Notes: generated by a model not told the origin, from the sequence alone. A stretch of DNA of 64,000 bases from CAZGSN01 sp964371655 (GCA_964371655.1 CAYJOD010000020.1:24400-88399); one strand, 5' to 3'; numbered from the stretch's first letter, positions 27,453 to 35,984 are shown. A program made the numbers and translations.

Positions 27453-27772
27453 GGTTTTCTCCTCATGAAATCATCGCTCCAGCGATCGGGGTCCGGTCGG
27501 TACGCGGTGACCACAACTGCTGGCGACGCGGTATCCTTCGCGATTCCCCAGAGGACATGGATCGGTCGGCCCTCCTCGTCCCGCTGTAAGACCAGTACAC
27601 AAGGACCCTTGTGATAGGTCGGATAGTCTTCCACTACTACGGCCTCCGCACTGCCGGCCACGATCTCGTCGACGAAAATATCCTCGTCCGCCAGCTCATC
27701 GTACCCGTGCTCCGAGATCCGCACTTCCCGATGTGCGACTAAGTCCCGGATTCGCTGAAACGTTTGACTCAT
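27449..27772 (-). CDS. DUF4258-domain protein (toxin-like)
   Basis: I choose the ATG at 27772 (107 aa, MSQTFQRIRDLV), preceded by GAGGG; an ATG at 27802 would add ten residues. The core has the DUF4258 pattern: ISEHGYDELADEDIFVDEIV near the N-terminus, then a central beta-sheet region GPCVLVLQRDEEGRPIHVLW and VVVTAYRPDPDRW at the end. DUF4258 proteins resemble RelE/BrnT-like small ribonuclease folds and often occur in two-gene modules. The four-base overlap with the downstream 71-aa gene supports cotranslation. Confidence 0.72.
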   Translation of the reverse strand: MSQTFQRIRDLVAHREVRISEHGYDELADEDIFVDEIVAGSAEAVVVEDYPTYHKGPCVLVLQRDEEGRPIHVLWGIAKDTASPAVVVTAYRPDPDRWSDDFMRRKP

Positions 27773-27853
27773 CGGCCCTCGGTGCGGAAGGAAAGACTCC
27801 ACTCAGATGCCGCCATCGTATACGCCGCGGTCCCGCTGTTCCAGCTCTGGCCC

Positions 27854-27927
27854 GCTAACGCCTTTGGCGTGAACCGCGGGTTGGGTGGCGCGATTGTGGG
27901 CGAGTCAGCTCGACGCGTTGGTTAGAT
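27854..27927 (-). other. attC-like recombination site (degenerate)
   Basis: Read on the minus strand it starts ATCTAAC (R'' type RYYYAAC) and ends with GTTAGCG, near the R' consensus GTTRRRY. Between them GCGT...GAC and GGTTCACGC give imperfect complementary arms. It lies directly after the lipoprotein cassette gene (stop at 27949), where an integron cassette carries its attC. Confidence 0.5.
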
Positions 27928-27948
27928 GGCCTGCTCACGGCTCCCAAC

Positions 27949-28569
27949 TCAGTGCAATCCCGCACCGGACTTGGATCGGTCCGAAAGTTCTTCGCGCCAC
28001 TGCAGCCCCGCAGTTTGGCGCCAGCCGATCTGCCATCGCAAGTGAGCGGGGTACACGCGAAGAAAGTAGTCGTGCTCGCCGCCACGCATTTGACGCCAGA
28101 CAATGTTGAGCGGCACCAATGGAGTGAGCGGAAGCCATCCGTATCTGCCCCAGCTCACCTCGAACGGGAAGATTCCGGCTCGGTGGTCTGGGCCGTCAAA
28201 TATCTCAGTCGACCAGAGCAAGCTATCGCCATCCAGATAGGGAACGATCCCAGCCGTAAATAGCGAAACCGTCAGCATGGCCATTGCTCCTGTACCACAG
28301 CGGAATCGGTGGGGGGCACGAAGCAGGACCGTCATCTTTCCCTCTTCGGGCGGCGATACTCCGGCCGGCCATGTCCCTAGCTCTTCGATATCGCGCGCCG
28401 TCGGAAAGTATTGAAGTTCAACCGCTTCGCCGAACGCGTCTGACAGCGCGCTTTTCAGCCGCAACTCGAAGTCCTCCGGCTCCCCGTAATGATGCCCGAC
28501 GTAAATCACGCGAAGCGACCCGGGTAGTTGTCCGGGAGATACTCCGGGAGCGCGGCTCGGTCCGCTCAC
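27949..28569 (-). CDS. Hypothetical lipoprotein body, cassette-borne, apparently frameshifted
   Basis: The open frame from a GTG at 28569 gives 206 aa: a YVGHHYGEPEDFELRLKSAL segment, a central hydrophobic AMAMLTVSLFTAGIVPYLDG region and a Trp-rich C-terminal half (WLPLTPLVPLNIVWRQM). It has no ribosome binding site or signal peptide of its own. Upstream, in another frame, an ATG at 28663 sits exactly at the attC junction and encodes a lipoprotein signal ending LFLIPGCNS. A single-base shift near 28560-28575 would join the two into a ~235-aa lipoprotein. Either the gene is broken or the sequence has an indel there. The gene is flanked by attC-like sites, as in an integron cassette. Function unknown. 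Confidence 0.6.
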   Translation of the reverse strand: MSGPSRAPGVSPGQLPGSLRVIYVGHHYGEPEDFELRLKSALSDAFGEAVELQYFPTARDIEELGTWPAGVSPPEEGKMTVLLRAPHRFRCGTGAMAMLTVSLFTAGIVPYLDGDSLLWSTEIFDGPDHRAGIFPFEVSWGRYGWLPLTPLVPLNIVWRQMRGGEHDYFLRVYPAHLRWQIGWRQTAGLQWREELSDRSKSGAGLH

Positions 28570-28663
28570 CGTATGAATTGCAGCCAGGGATCAGGAAAAG
28601 CGCCGTAGCGAGCACACAGCGCCATCGTCGGAGCGAAACAAGGTGCGCCTCTCGGTCAGCCAT
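28541..28663 (-). pseudogene. Lipoprotein signal-peptide segment split from its gene by a frameshift
   Basis: The ATG at 28663 is reached directly from the attC end (GTTAGATG), the usual start arrangement for an integron cassette. It encodes MADREAHLVSLRRWRCVLAT followed by ALFLIPGC, a clear lipobox. After the lipobox the frame turns into Arg/Ser-rich non-protein-like sequence, while the frame beginning at 28569 is protein-like. The two together look like one gene interrupted by a one-base indel. Confidence 0.5.
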
Positions 28664-28721
28664 CTAACGCCTGAATTAAGCCGCGCCGCGGAGCGGCGTC
28701 GGCTTGAATGAATTGTTAGGC
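28662..28721 (-). other. attC site (integron cassette recombination site)
   Basis: Minus-strand reading gives R'' GCCTAAC, then AAGCCGACGCCGC pairing with GCGGCGCGGCTT (one unpaired extra base, as in real attC sites), and R' GTTAGAT. The 60-bp length and the arms match classic chromosomal-integron attC sites very closely. It closes the YCII cassette and abuts the lipoprotein cassette start. Confidence 0.85.
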
Positions 28722-28751
28722 TGCACTTCCTGCGCCATTTCAGTGCCGCCC

Positions 28752-29093
28752 TCAGGACCGCGGGTCGAACCCGAAGACGCGTAGCTCTTGCTCGCACCGG
28801 CAGGCCTTCGCAAAGCGCGCGGCCCACGCGACGGCCTCCTCGCGCGAGGGCAGTTCGAGCACCGTGAAGCCGCCGTCAAGCGGGGGCGCCCACGGGTAGC
28901 CGCCCTCGGCGACCAAGCCGTCGGCCGAGACGAGCACGGGCGGCACGTCTTCGTCGATGCCGCCGCCGAAGACGTAAACGCCGGCGGCCTTCGCCTCATC
29001 GATCACGGCGTGCGCGTCGCGGCCCACCGCCTCCCACTCGCCGTCGGGCACGACCATCGCCGCGCTGGGGAAGGAGATCAGGTACTTGGCCAT
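28752..29093 (-). CDS. YCII-related domain protein
   Basis: The product is 113 aa. MAKYLISFPSAAMVVPDGEW begins the ferredoxin-like YCII/DGPF-type fold. An AGVYVFGGGIDED segment and GGYPWAPPLDGGFTVLELPS match the usual central and substrate-facing strands, and EAVAWAARFAKACRC the last helix. Family members are small, dimeric, possibly enzymatic proteins of uncertain substrate. A GGAGAAGGAAAG site lies upstream of the ATG, 23 bp from an attC end (GTTAGGC). It is thus the coding part of an integron-type cassette whose own attC is at 28662-28721. Confidence 0.8.
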   Translation of the reverse strand: MAKYLISFPSAAMVVPDGEWEAVGRDAHAVIDEAKAAGVYVFGGGIDEDVPPVLVSADGLVAEGGYPWAPPLDGGFTVLELPSREEAVAWAARFAKACRCEQELRVFGFDPRS

Positions 29094-29116
29094 AGTGCGC
29101 TTTCCTTCTCCAAGCT

Positions 29117-29238
29117 GCCTAACTTTGAATTGACCCGATCAAAGAAATCGATGACCCACGCCGATCTGCGCGGGCCAACACATCCACATTCATGCGCGCT
29201 CATACATTGGAGTCCGTCAGGCGGTCAATCGGTTAGGG
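29117..29238 (-). other. attC-like site (long form)
   Basis: On the minus strand, CCCTAAC (R'') at 29238 and GTTAGGC (R') ending at 29117 bracket 122 bp. GATTGACC near one end pairs with GGTCAATTC near the other, giving the complementary L boxes. The length is in the upper attC range. No integrase gene or attI is visible beyond it. The 29239-29340 stretch has no convincing gene. Confidence 0.6.
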
Positions 29239-29341
29239 AACATGCCTTCATGTGAGATCGAGCCGTATTGACCCGCCGCACCCGACGGGCCGACAGATCA
29301 AGATCTTCTCGTGGCTGCACGATCTCGAACGTGGGTGACAC

Positions 29342-29450
29342 GATCCCACGAATCACCGCTCCCTGACGGTCGCGGCTCAGGTCGAGATCCGCAGGTGTTT
29401 GCGAGGTCGGAGCCGCGCGCGTAAGCAAGCGGTCAATGGGTGAATCCTTC
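29342..29450. repeat. Repeat family C, copy 1
   Basis: AATCACCGCTCCCTGACGGT and GAGCCGCGCGCGTAAGCAAG occur here and again at 51523-51640 with high identity across ~110 bp. The two blocks are imperfectly complementary, so the element can fold into a hairpin. Non-coding interspersed repeat. Confidence 0.7.
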
Positions 29451-29542
29451 CGTCGGAAATACGGCATGCCGTGCGTCGCTTGCACGCCTCTCCCGCGCCA
29501 CCGACGCGAGAACGGAGTCAGCCCGCAGCAAGCCCCCTCCGA

Positions 29543-29600
29543 CGTCGCAACGTTCGCCCTCGACGCCGCGCTTGCCGTTGATGAAGACGTTGGCTCCAGT
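29543..29600 (-). pseudogene. Decayed duplicate of the amidohydrolase C-terminus
   Basis: The minus strand encodes NVFINGKRGVEGERCDVG, closely matching HVFINGKHVVDGERYNAT at the end of the amidohydrolase gene (29758-29815). Nucleotide identity is visible over ~50 bp (CGTTCGCC...CCGTTGATGAA). Nothing upstream of the motif is preserved, so it is a remnant of a second, lost amidohydrolase copy. Confidence 0.55.
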
Positions 29601-29613
29601 TCGATTCCTCTTC

Positions 29614-29712
29614 TCGCGCCAAGCCGCCAAGAGCGCAAAGCCGCGTTCGGAAAACGGCTGAAGCGCAGGCTCAGCGCCTTCCCTTGGCGGCTTTGCGTCC
29701 TGGCGCGAGCTT
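29614..29712. repeat. Imperfect inverted repeat (CTCGCGCCAAGCCGCCAAG class)
   Basis: CTCGCGCCAAGCCGCCAAGA pairs with CTTGGCGGCTTTGCGTCCTGGCGCGAG about 60 bp later. The same class occurs at ~26822-26936. It sits just downstream of the amidohydrolase stop and could affect transcript ends. Confidence 0.6.
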
Positions 29713-29727
29713 TCCTTCTTAACTCCG

Positions 29728-31356
29728 TCAGCTGCGCAGCACCGTACCCGCGCGCGCCGTGGCGTTGTAACGTTCGCCGTCGACGACGTGCTTTCCGTTG
29801 ATGAAAACATGCTCGATGCCGGTGGAAAAACACGACGGCGCTGCGAAGGTGGCCGTGTCTTGCAGGGTGGCGCCGTCGAGAACGACGAGGTCGGCGGCGC
29901 AGCCTTTGCGCACCCAACCGCGATCCTTCCAGTTGAGACGCTCGGCCGCGGCGCCGGTCATCTTGTACACGGCGGTCTCTAGCGGGAAGAGCCCTGCCTT
30001 CACGTAGGTGCTGAGCACGCGCGGGAAGGTGCCGTAGCTGGCGGGATTCTGATGACCCTCGCCGGTGACGAAGGTGTCGGTCTCGATCGTGCACAACGGG
30101 TGACCCAACACGGCGCGTAGGGCGCTCTCCTCATCGCCATGGCCGCTGTAGGTGTGAATCAACACCCGCGCCATGCGCTGGCTGTCGATGACCATCCGGC
30201 AATAAAAGTCGAACGGGGCCATGCCATGACGCTCCGCCGCGGCGTCGATGAACAGACCGTTGTACTGGTTCAAGTGCGGCGCGTTGGCGTTCATGATCTG
30301 GATGTCGGCGAGGCCGAGACCCAAAGCGCCGAACGTCGCCTCCGCGAAGCTCGCCAGATTGGCGCGCTCCTCCGTGTTCGCCAACACCTCTTCGAGCCGC
30401 GGCAGAATGAACGGCGGAAACAACACGCTCGCCGTGGTGTTGCCCGCCGTGTACGGGAAGGCATCGAAGGCGACGTCGAGACCGCCGGCACGCGCCGCTT
30501 CGATGAGAGCGAAGGCATCACCACAGCTCGACCAGGTGCTGCGGCCGACGAAGATGAGATGGCTGATCTGCAGACGCACCTGCGCCGCTTGCGCCACACG
30601 CAGGATCTCTTTGATCGCGGCGAGATTGTGGAACTCCGCCATCGGATCGCTGTCGTAGACGCCGCTGATCCAACTGTAGGCCTTGAGGTGCGACGTAAAG
30701 ATCTTCCCGTCGCGCGCCGCCCAGCGCGCAAACTCGGAGAGCTCGTTCTCCTGCGAAAAGATGCCGGGCGGATAACCGAGGCCGGTGCTCACGCCGATGC
30801 AGCCGGCGTCGAGCGCTTCCTTGGTCAGCGCCTCCATTTGCTTCATCTCGTCGGGACTCGGAGCAGCCATGTTCAGGGCCCCGGTCACCGCCGCGCGCAC
30901 CGACCCATGTCCGACCAGCTCCGCCACATTTAGCGCCACGCCACCGTGTTCCAGGCCATCGAGGAACTCTTGCATCGAGCTCCAACGCAGGTCGAGGGCG
31001 CCGTCGATGATCAAACGGCTGGCCTCGTGCGCGGAGTCGCGGTTGATGTCGGTGATCGGCGCCGGACTGAAGCCGCAGTTGCCCCCGACGACGGAGGTCA
31101 TGCCTTGGCGGATGAACGGTTCAACCAGACGTCCGTGATCGGCCTCCGGAAGCAACCAGTCGGCGTGGGAATGGATGTCGATGAACCCCGGAACCACGGT
31201 CTTGCCCGAGCAATCGAGCACCTGAGCTGCTTCGAGACCGTCGAGATTGCCGACAGCCGCAATCATACCCTTGGTCACCGCAACATCGGCGCGCACCGCC
31301 TTGGCACCGCTGCCGTCAATGACCAGACCACCCTCCAGCTTCAGATCACAACTCAT
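29728..31356 (-). CDS. N-acyl-D-amino-acid deacylase family amidohydrolase
   Basis: The ATG at 31356 with AAGGAG upstream gives 542 aa; an upstream in-frame ATG is unlikely. The protein is an amidohydrolase-superfamily TIM barrel with flanking beta-sandwich. Metal ligands of the D-aminoacylase group are visible: H-x-H in IDIHSHADW, the Cys of VVGGNCGFSP, His in FTSHLKAYS and ISHLIFVG, and the Asp in TIETDTF. The C-terminal ADLVVLDGATLQDTATF and HVFINGKHVVDGER strands are typical of these enzymes. It would hydrolyse N-acyl-D-amino acids or similar amides; substrate range cannot be set from sequence. It appears monocistronic, with a remnant of a second copy just downstream. Confidence 0.85.
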   Translation of the reverse strand: MSCDLKLEGGLVIDGSGAKAVRADVAVTKGMIAAVGNLDGLEAAQVLDCSGKTVVPGFIDIHSHADWLLPEADHGRLVEPFIRQGMTSVVGGNCGFSPAPITDINRDSAHEASRLIIDGALDLRWSSMQEFLDGLEHGGVALNVAELVGHGSVRAAVTGALNMAAPSPDEMKQMEALTKEALDAGCIGVSTGLGYPPGIFSQENELSEFARWAARDGKIFTSHLKAYSWISGVYDSDPMAEFHNLAAIKEILRVAQAAQVRLQISHLIFVGRSTWSSCGDAFALIEAARAGGLDVAFDAFPYTAGNTTASVLFPPFILPRLEEVLANTEERANLASFAEATFGALGLGLADIQIMNANAPHLNQYNGLFIDAAAERHGMAPFDFYCRMVIDSQRMARVLIHTYSGHGDEESALRAVLGHPLCTIETDTFVTGEGHQNPASYGTFPRVLSTYVKAGLFPLETAVYKMTGAAAERLNWKDRGWVRKGCAADLVVLDGATLQDTATFAAPSCFSTGIEHVFINGKHVVDGERYNATARAGTVLRS

Positions 31357-31490
31357 TGCACGCTCCTTCGGAAACTCGAACGTCGCGGAGATTACACGCT
31401 TGGCCATACCAAGGGCCAGAGGGCAGAACGTGAATCACCGCTCCCTCACGTGGTTGTCTCAAAACGCACAGGGCGCGCAGCCGCGCGCCC

Positions 31491-34400
31491 CTACGCCACG
31501 CGGTCTTCCTTGTGGACTTGCCGCCACTGCTCCACCCACAAGTAGAAGGTCGGCAAGGCGAACAGCGTGAACAACGTCGAGGTCAGCAGGCCACCGACCA
31601 TGACGACGGCAAGCGGGCGCTCGATCTCGGTGCCGTAAAGGCGCAGTACGAGGAGCGGTAGAAGACCGAGGATTGCAGTCGCGGCGGTCATGATCTTTGG
31701 CCGAACCCGCCCGATGCAGGCCTCACGCAACGCTTCTGGAAATGGTTTGCCGGTAACCAGCAGCGCGCGCGTCTGGGTAACGAGCACCAGGCCGTTCTGC
31801 ACGGCGATGCCGAAGAGCCCGATGAGTCCGATCAGAGAAGAGACGTTCCAGGTTTCGCCCGCGACGAGGAGCGCGACGATGCCACCCACGAACGCCACCG
31901 GTAGCGTAGCGAGAATCACCAGCGCTTCGGCGCTGGAGCCAATGGCGAGATGGAGAAGCAGAAAGACCGCGAGCACGGCCAGCGCCATCGCCGTCGTCAA
32001 CGCTCGCGTTGCTCGCGCCTGACTTTCCACGCGCCCGCCGACGTCGACGAAATACCCGGTGGGTAAGCGCAGCTCAGCCTGCAGCCGGTGCTGCACCTCG
32101 GCTGCGGTGCTGCCGAGATCGCGCCCGGAGACCGTGGCTTCCACGGCGATGCGACGGCTGCCGGCCTCGCGCCGGATCGCAGCGGGACCAAAGGTCTCGT
32201 CGATGCTGGCGAGCTGGCCGAGTGGAATGCGCGTGCCGTCGTGGCCGTCGATCAGCAAAGTACGGAGCGCGTTCACGTCGCCGCGCCGGTTGTCCTGCAA
32301 CCGCACGACGAGGTCGAAGCGTCGCTGCCCGCGCCACACCTCGGATGCCTTCTCGCCGACCAGACCGATGCGCAGCGCGCGCAGCACATCACCCGGCGTC
32401 AGCCCGACGCGCGCTACGGCGGCGCGATCGACGACGACGCGAAGCTGCGGCAGGCCGGTGAGCTTCTCGAGGCGAAGATCGCTGATTCCGTCGATCTTGG
32501 CGATAAGCTGACGCGCCCGCTCACCGAGGCGGGCCAGCTCGTCGAGATCCGGACCGAAGACGCGCACCGCAATGTCTGCCGGAGTTCCGCCCAGCCCTTC
32601 GTCGATGCGCATACCCAGCGGTGTCGTGAACAGGACGCTCAGGCCCGGAACCTTCTCGACCCTTTCGCGCATGGATGTTTCCAGCTCTTCAAGGGAGCGG
32701 GAACGCTCGTGCTTCAGTGTCACCAGCAGGTCGGACACGGTGTGAGGCATCGGATCCTCGGTACGCTCGGCGCGGCCGCTGCGGCGTACGACATCTTCCA
32801 CCTCCGGAAACTCGCGGAGCGTGTCTTCGAGACGGTGATTGAGTCTTTCCACCTCCGCCAGCGAAGCCTCCGGCGGTACGACACTCTGCAGCAGGAACGC
32901 GCCTTCATCGAGCTTCGGCATGAAGTCGCTGCCAACCGTACGTGCCAGCAGCAGGGCCGGGAGCGTTAGCGCCAACGAGATCAATTGCACCGTACCCGCG
33001 TGGTGCAAGCACCAGTCGAGGGCGGGTGCATAGACGGACTTCAGTCGGCGGATGATCCACACATCGACCGCTTGCCCGGGACGTCGCGGCCGCAGCGTCA
33101 GAGCCGAGACCATCGGCGTGAGCGTGAGCGCCAGCAGCAGAGCGGCGCTCATCGCGGCGATCACCGCCGTGGCGAGCGGCTGGTACATGCGCCCTTCAAT
33201 GCCGTGGATCCCGAAGAGCGGCAGGAAGACTGTCACGACGATGGCCGTGGCAAAGGCGATGGGCCGCCCCACATGAATGGCCGCAGCGAGCGCCTGCTCA
33301 CGCAAGCTGCCGCGGCCTCGATGCTCATTGATCGCGTGCACGATGTTCTCGGTGACGATGATCGACGCATCCACCAGCAGACCGACAGCGACCGCGAGAC
33401 CACCCAGCGTCATCGTGTTGATGCCGACGCCCGCCTGGCGAAGCAGGACGCCGGCAAGGGCCACCGAAAGCGGAATCGTCAGGGTCACGATCAAGGCCGC
33501 ACGCACATCGCCGAGCAACACGAAGATCACCAGCACGACGAAGCCACCGCCGATGAGCACGGCGCGTCCAACGCCGCCGAGCGCGGAGCCGACCAGCTCG
33601 GCCTGGTCGTACACAATGCGAAGCGCCACACCGTTGGGAAGGCTTGTCCTAATCTCATCGATGGCGCGCCGGATCCCGGCGGCGACCCGCACGGTGTCGG
33701 CACCGAACTGCTTCGATACCCGACAGCTGACCACCTCGCCGCGCAAGCGGTGCGCCAAACCGCGGCGGACCGCTGGCGCCTCGCTTACGTCGGCCACGTC
33801 TCCGAGGAGTACCGGCGTAGTTCCTCGCGTTCCCACAAGCGTACTGCGGATCTCATCCACATCCGCCACACGCCCGATGCCGCGCACCGTCCACTCCATC
33901 GATCCCTGGACAATGAAGCCGCCGGCGACATTCAGGTTCGCTCCCTCCACCGCGTGCATCACCTCATCGAGGCTGATGCCGCGTGCCGACATCCGCTCTG
34001 GGTCGAGCTGCACTTGGAACTCGCGCAGGTAGCCGCCCAGTCGTTCGACGGCCGCCACACCGGGCACGGCCAGGAGTCGGCTGCGCACCTCGAACTCGGC
34101 GAGATCCCGCAGCGTCATCAAGTCGGCCGCACCGGGTTCGGCTTCGAGGGTGAACTCGAAGATCTCGTTCAGGCGACCGCTGAGACTCGAGAGCAGGGGT
34201 GCATCGGTGCCGGGCGGGAGCTGCGCGGCCGCCTGCGCGACACGCTCCGCGACGAGCTGCCGCGAGCGGAAGTAGTCGGCATCGGACTCGAACTCCACGG
34301 TGATCTGCGCCACGCCGAGCTGATTGCTGGAACGAATGCGGCGCACGTTCGGCAATCCCGCCAGAGCGGTTTCGAAGGGAATCGCAATCGCGGTCTCCAG

Positions 34401-34580
34401 CTCTTCGGCACTCATCGCCGGGTTCTGGACGATGACGTTGAAAACCGGCGCCGAAAGATCGGGGAAGACATCGCGCGGCAGATCCTGAAGGGACAGCACC
34501 CCGAGCACGACGCCGGCAAGGACGAGCATGATCACAAACAAAGGGCGCTCAAAGGCGCTACGCATCACACGTTCGATCAC
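31491..34580 (-). CDS. Heavy-metal-efflux RND transporter, inner-membrane pump (CzcA-type)
   Basis: I favour the GTG at 34580 (VIERVMRSAFERP) because GGAGGGGG lies just before it; an ATG at 34595 would add five residues. The ~1029-aa protein has the RND plan of 12 helices and two large periplasmic loops: N-terminal helix MLVLAGVVLGVL, TM2-TM6 from ~330 and TM8-TM12 from ~850. The proton-relay Asp lies in GLLVDASIIVTENI. DVFPDLSAPVFNVI and SDFMPKLDEGAFL are typical of the metal-efflux (HME) branch. Adaptor and TolC-type genes follow the order outer membrane factor, adaptor, pump on this strand. The methionine ladder of CusA is not evident, so divalent cations are likelier than Cu/Ag, but this is inference. 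Confidence 0.87.
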   Translation of the reverse strand: MIERVMRSAFERPLFVIMLVLAGVVLGVLSLQDLPRDVFPDLSAPVFNVIVQNPAMSAEELETAIAIPFETALAGLPNVRRIRSSNQLGVAQITVEFESDADYFRSRQLVAERVAQAAAQLPPGTDAPLLSSLSGRLNEIFEFTLEAEPGAADLMTLRDLAEFEVRSRLLAVPGVAAVERLGGYLREFQVQLDPERMSARGISLDEVMHAVEGANLNVAGGFIVQGSMEWTVRGIGRVADVDEIRSTLVGTRGTTPVLLGDVADVSEAPAVRRGLAHRLRGEVVSCRVSKQFGADTVRVAAGIRRAIDEIRTSLPNGVALRIVYDQAELVGSALGGVGRAVLIGGGFVVLVIFVLLGDVRAALIVTLTIPLSVALAGVLLRQAGVGINTMTLGGLAVAVGLLVDASIIVTENIVHAINEHRGRGSLREQALAAAIHVGRPIAFATAIVVTVFLPLFGIHGIEGRMYQPLATAVIAAMSAALLLALTLTPMVSALTLRPRRPGQAVDVWIIRRLKSVYAPALDWCLHHAGTVQLISLALTLPALLLARTVGSDFMPKLDEGAFLLQSVVPPEASLAEVERLNHRLEDTLREFPEVEDVVRRSGRAERTEDPMPHTVSDLLVTLKHERSRSLEELETSMRERVEKVPGLSVLFTTPLGMRIDEGLGGTPADIAVRVFGPDLDELARLGERARQLIAKIDGISDLRLEKLTGLPQLRVVVDRAAVARVGLTPGDVLRALRIGLVGEKASEVWRGQRRFDLVVRLQDNRRGDVNALRTLLIDGHDGTRIPLGQLASIDETFGPAAIRREAGSRRIAVEATVSGRDLGSTAAEVQHRLQAELRLPTGYFVDVGGRVESQARATRALTTAMALAVLAVFLLLHLAIGSSAEALVILATLPVAFVGGIVALLVAGETWNVSSLIGLIGLFGIAVQNGLVLVTQTRALLVTGKPFPEALREACIGRVRPKIMTAATAILGLLPLLVLRLYGTEIERPLAVVMVGGLLTSTLFTLFALPTFYLWVEQWRQVHKEDRVA

Positions 34581-34639
34581 GAGTCCCCCTCCCATCGCGG
34601 GCTTCGCAGCCCACCGATCGAGCTAAACTCTCCAGAGAA

Positions 34640-34739
34640 TGTCATTCCGAGCCATCGCACTTCCGTGGCGAGGAATCGTCCGGTGCTACCGTCGACGCGA
34701 CATTCCACTGCAGATCCCTCGCTCCCGCTCGGGATGACC
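34640..34739. repeat. Repeat family A, copy 3 (inverted orientation)
   Basis: TGTCATTCCGAGCCATCG...CACTGCAGATCCCTCGCTCCCG...CTCGGGATGACC is the reverse complement of the copies at 26034 and 52170, more diverged in the middle. It fills most of the gap between the pump and adaptor genes of the efflux operon. Confidence 0.7.
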
Positions 34740-34796
34740 GCTGGGGTTGCGGCGAGATTTCTTCGCACCACGCGACGATCCCCGGGATTTCCAACA

Positions 34797-35984
34797 TCAA
34801 TGCTCATGCTGTTCGCCTGTGCCGCTGGCGCGCTCGGCCTCGGCCTTGAGAAGGAACGCCCCGTCGACGACCACCGTTTCGCCGGCAGCAAGCCCATTGA
34901 CGAGCTCCACCTCGCCGCCCAAGTCGCGCCCGCGGCCGACGCGGCGAATCTCGAACTCGCCTTCGGCACGCGGCAGAAACACGCACCAGCTCTCGCCCAG
35001 ACGCTGAAGCGCGGCCGCCGGCAGCGCCACGATCGGTCCGCCGCTGTCAGCAAGCGCCATCCAGGCGGAAGCGGACATCCCCGGCCGCAGGCGATCGTCA
35101 TCGTTGCCGATTTCGATGCGCACCGGAATGGTGCGCGAGCTGACCTCCACCTGCTTGCCGATCAACGCCACGGTACCCGTGAACGTACGCCCGGGGAGAG
35201 CGGCGAAGGTCACACGCGCCGTACCACCGGTCGCAAGCCGCACCGCGTCGCGCTCGAAGACGTGAACCACAAGCCAGAGCCGCGACAGATCGGCGATGCG
35301 AAAGAGCGCGGTGGCGGGCTCCGCCATCTGTCCGCGCACGGCCTGGCGATCGATCACCGTACCCGCAATGGGCGAGCGCAGCACGGCCTTATCCGCGGCG
35401 CCAGCGCTCTCGTCCTCCGCGACACCAAGTGCCTGTAGCGCCGCCTCGGCGGCAGCCATGTCCGCCGTCGCGGCGTGCGCATCGGCTTCGGCTTCCTGCA
35501 GCTCACGCCGAGGGACGATTCGCTCAGCGGCAAGCTCGCGCTTGCGGGTGAGCACCTGGTTCGCCAAGTCTCGATGCGCCCGGGCGCGCAGGTACTCAGC
35601 ACGCGTTCTCCCCAACTCGACGCTGCGAACTCTCACGAGCGCCTGTCCCGCCTGAGCCTTCTCACCGAGCGCCAACAGGACATCGACCACCTGAGCCGTC
35701 AGTGACGTCCGCACTTCCGCATAGGCGTCCTCGTTGACCCGGAGCTCGCCGAGGGCCGTGACGCCCTCGCCGCTCGGTCGTGCTTCCGCGGGCGCGGTCG
35801 TCACCCGCACATCGCGGAGCATCTCCGGGTCAATGCGCAACCGGTTGTCGGGCGCCTGCGCCGCGTGCGCCGCAGGTGTTGCGCCCTTCTCCGCGTGCGC
35901 GCCCGCCGCGGCCTCGTGATGTTCGGCTTCCTGATGTCCGCACGCGCACAGGAGCGCCGTCATGGTGATGAGCAAAATCTTCAT
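34797..35984 (-). CDS. RND efflux periplasmic adaptor subunit (lipoprotein)
   Basis: The product is 395 aa. A lipoprotein signal (ITMTALLCAC) is followed by a His-rich segment (HQEAEHHEAAAGAHAEKG) that could bind metal. The adaptor plan follows: a lipoyl/barrel-sandwich half (VVDVLLALGEKAQAGQALVR), a coiled-coil hairpin (~150-215), the returning lipoyl half (VLRSPIAGTVIDRQAVRGQM), and the beta-barrel and membrane-proximal domains (RTIPVRIEIGNDDDRLRPGM). It bridges the pump to the outer-membrane factor. Its start overlaps the TolC-type gene stop by four bases. A ~200-bp gap holding repeat A separates it from the pump gene. Confidence 0.87.
   Translation of the reverse strand: MKILLITMTALLCACGHQEAEHHEAAAGAHAEKGATPAAHAAQAPDNRLRIDPEMLRDVRVTTAPAEARPSGEGVTALGELRVNEDAYAEVRTSLTAQVVDVLLALGEKAQAGQALVRVRSVELGRTRAEYLRARAHRDLANQVLTRKRELAAERIVPRRELQEAEADAHAATADMAAAEAALQALGVAEDESAGAADKAVLRSPIAGTVIDRQAVRGQMAEPATALFRIADLSRLWLVVHVFERDAVRLATGGTARVTFAALPGRTFTGTVALIGKQVEVSSRTIPVRIEIGNDDDRLRPGMSASAWMALADSGGPIVALPAAALQRLGESWCVFLPRAEGEFEIRRVGRGRDLGGEVELVNGLAAGETVVVDGAFLLKAEAERASGTGEQHEH

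Noticed and set aside
29225..30094. A 289-aa minus-strand frame overlapping the amidohydrolase 3' end
   Set aside because: It is the amidohydrolase gene read out of frame; His/Arg-rich composition and no motifs.
32985..35438. An 817-aa plus-strand open frame across the CzcA-type pump gene
   Set aside because: It is antisense to well-matched RND and adaptor genes, has Arg/His/Asp-rich composition and no recognisable domain; a high-GC shadow frame.
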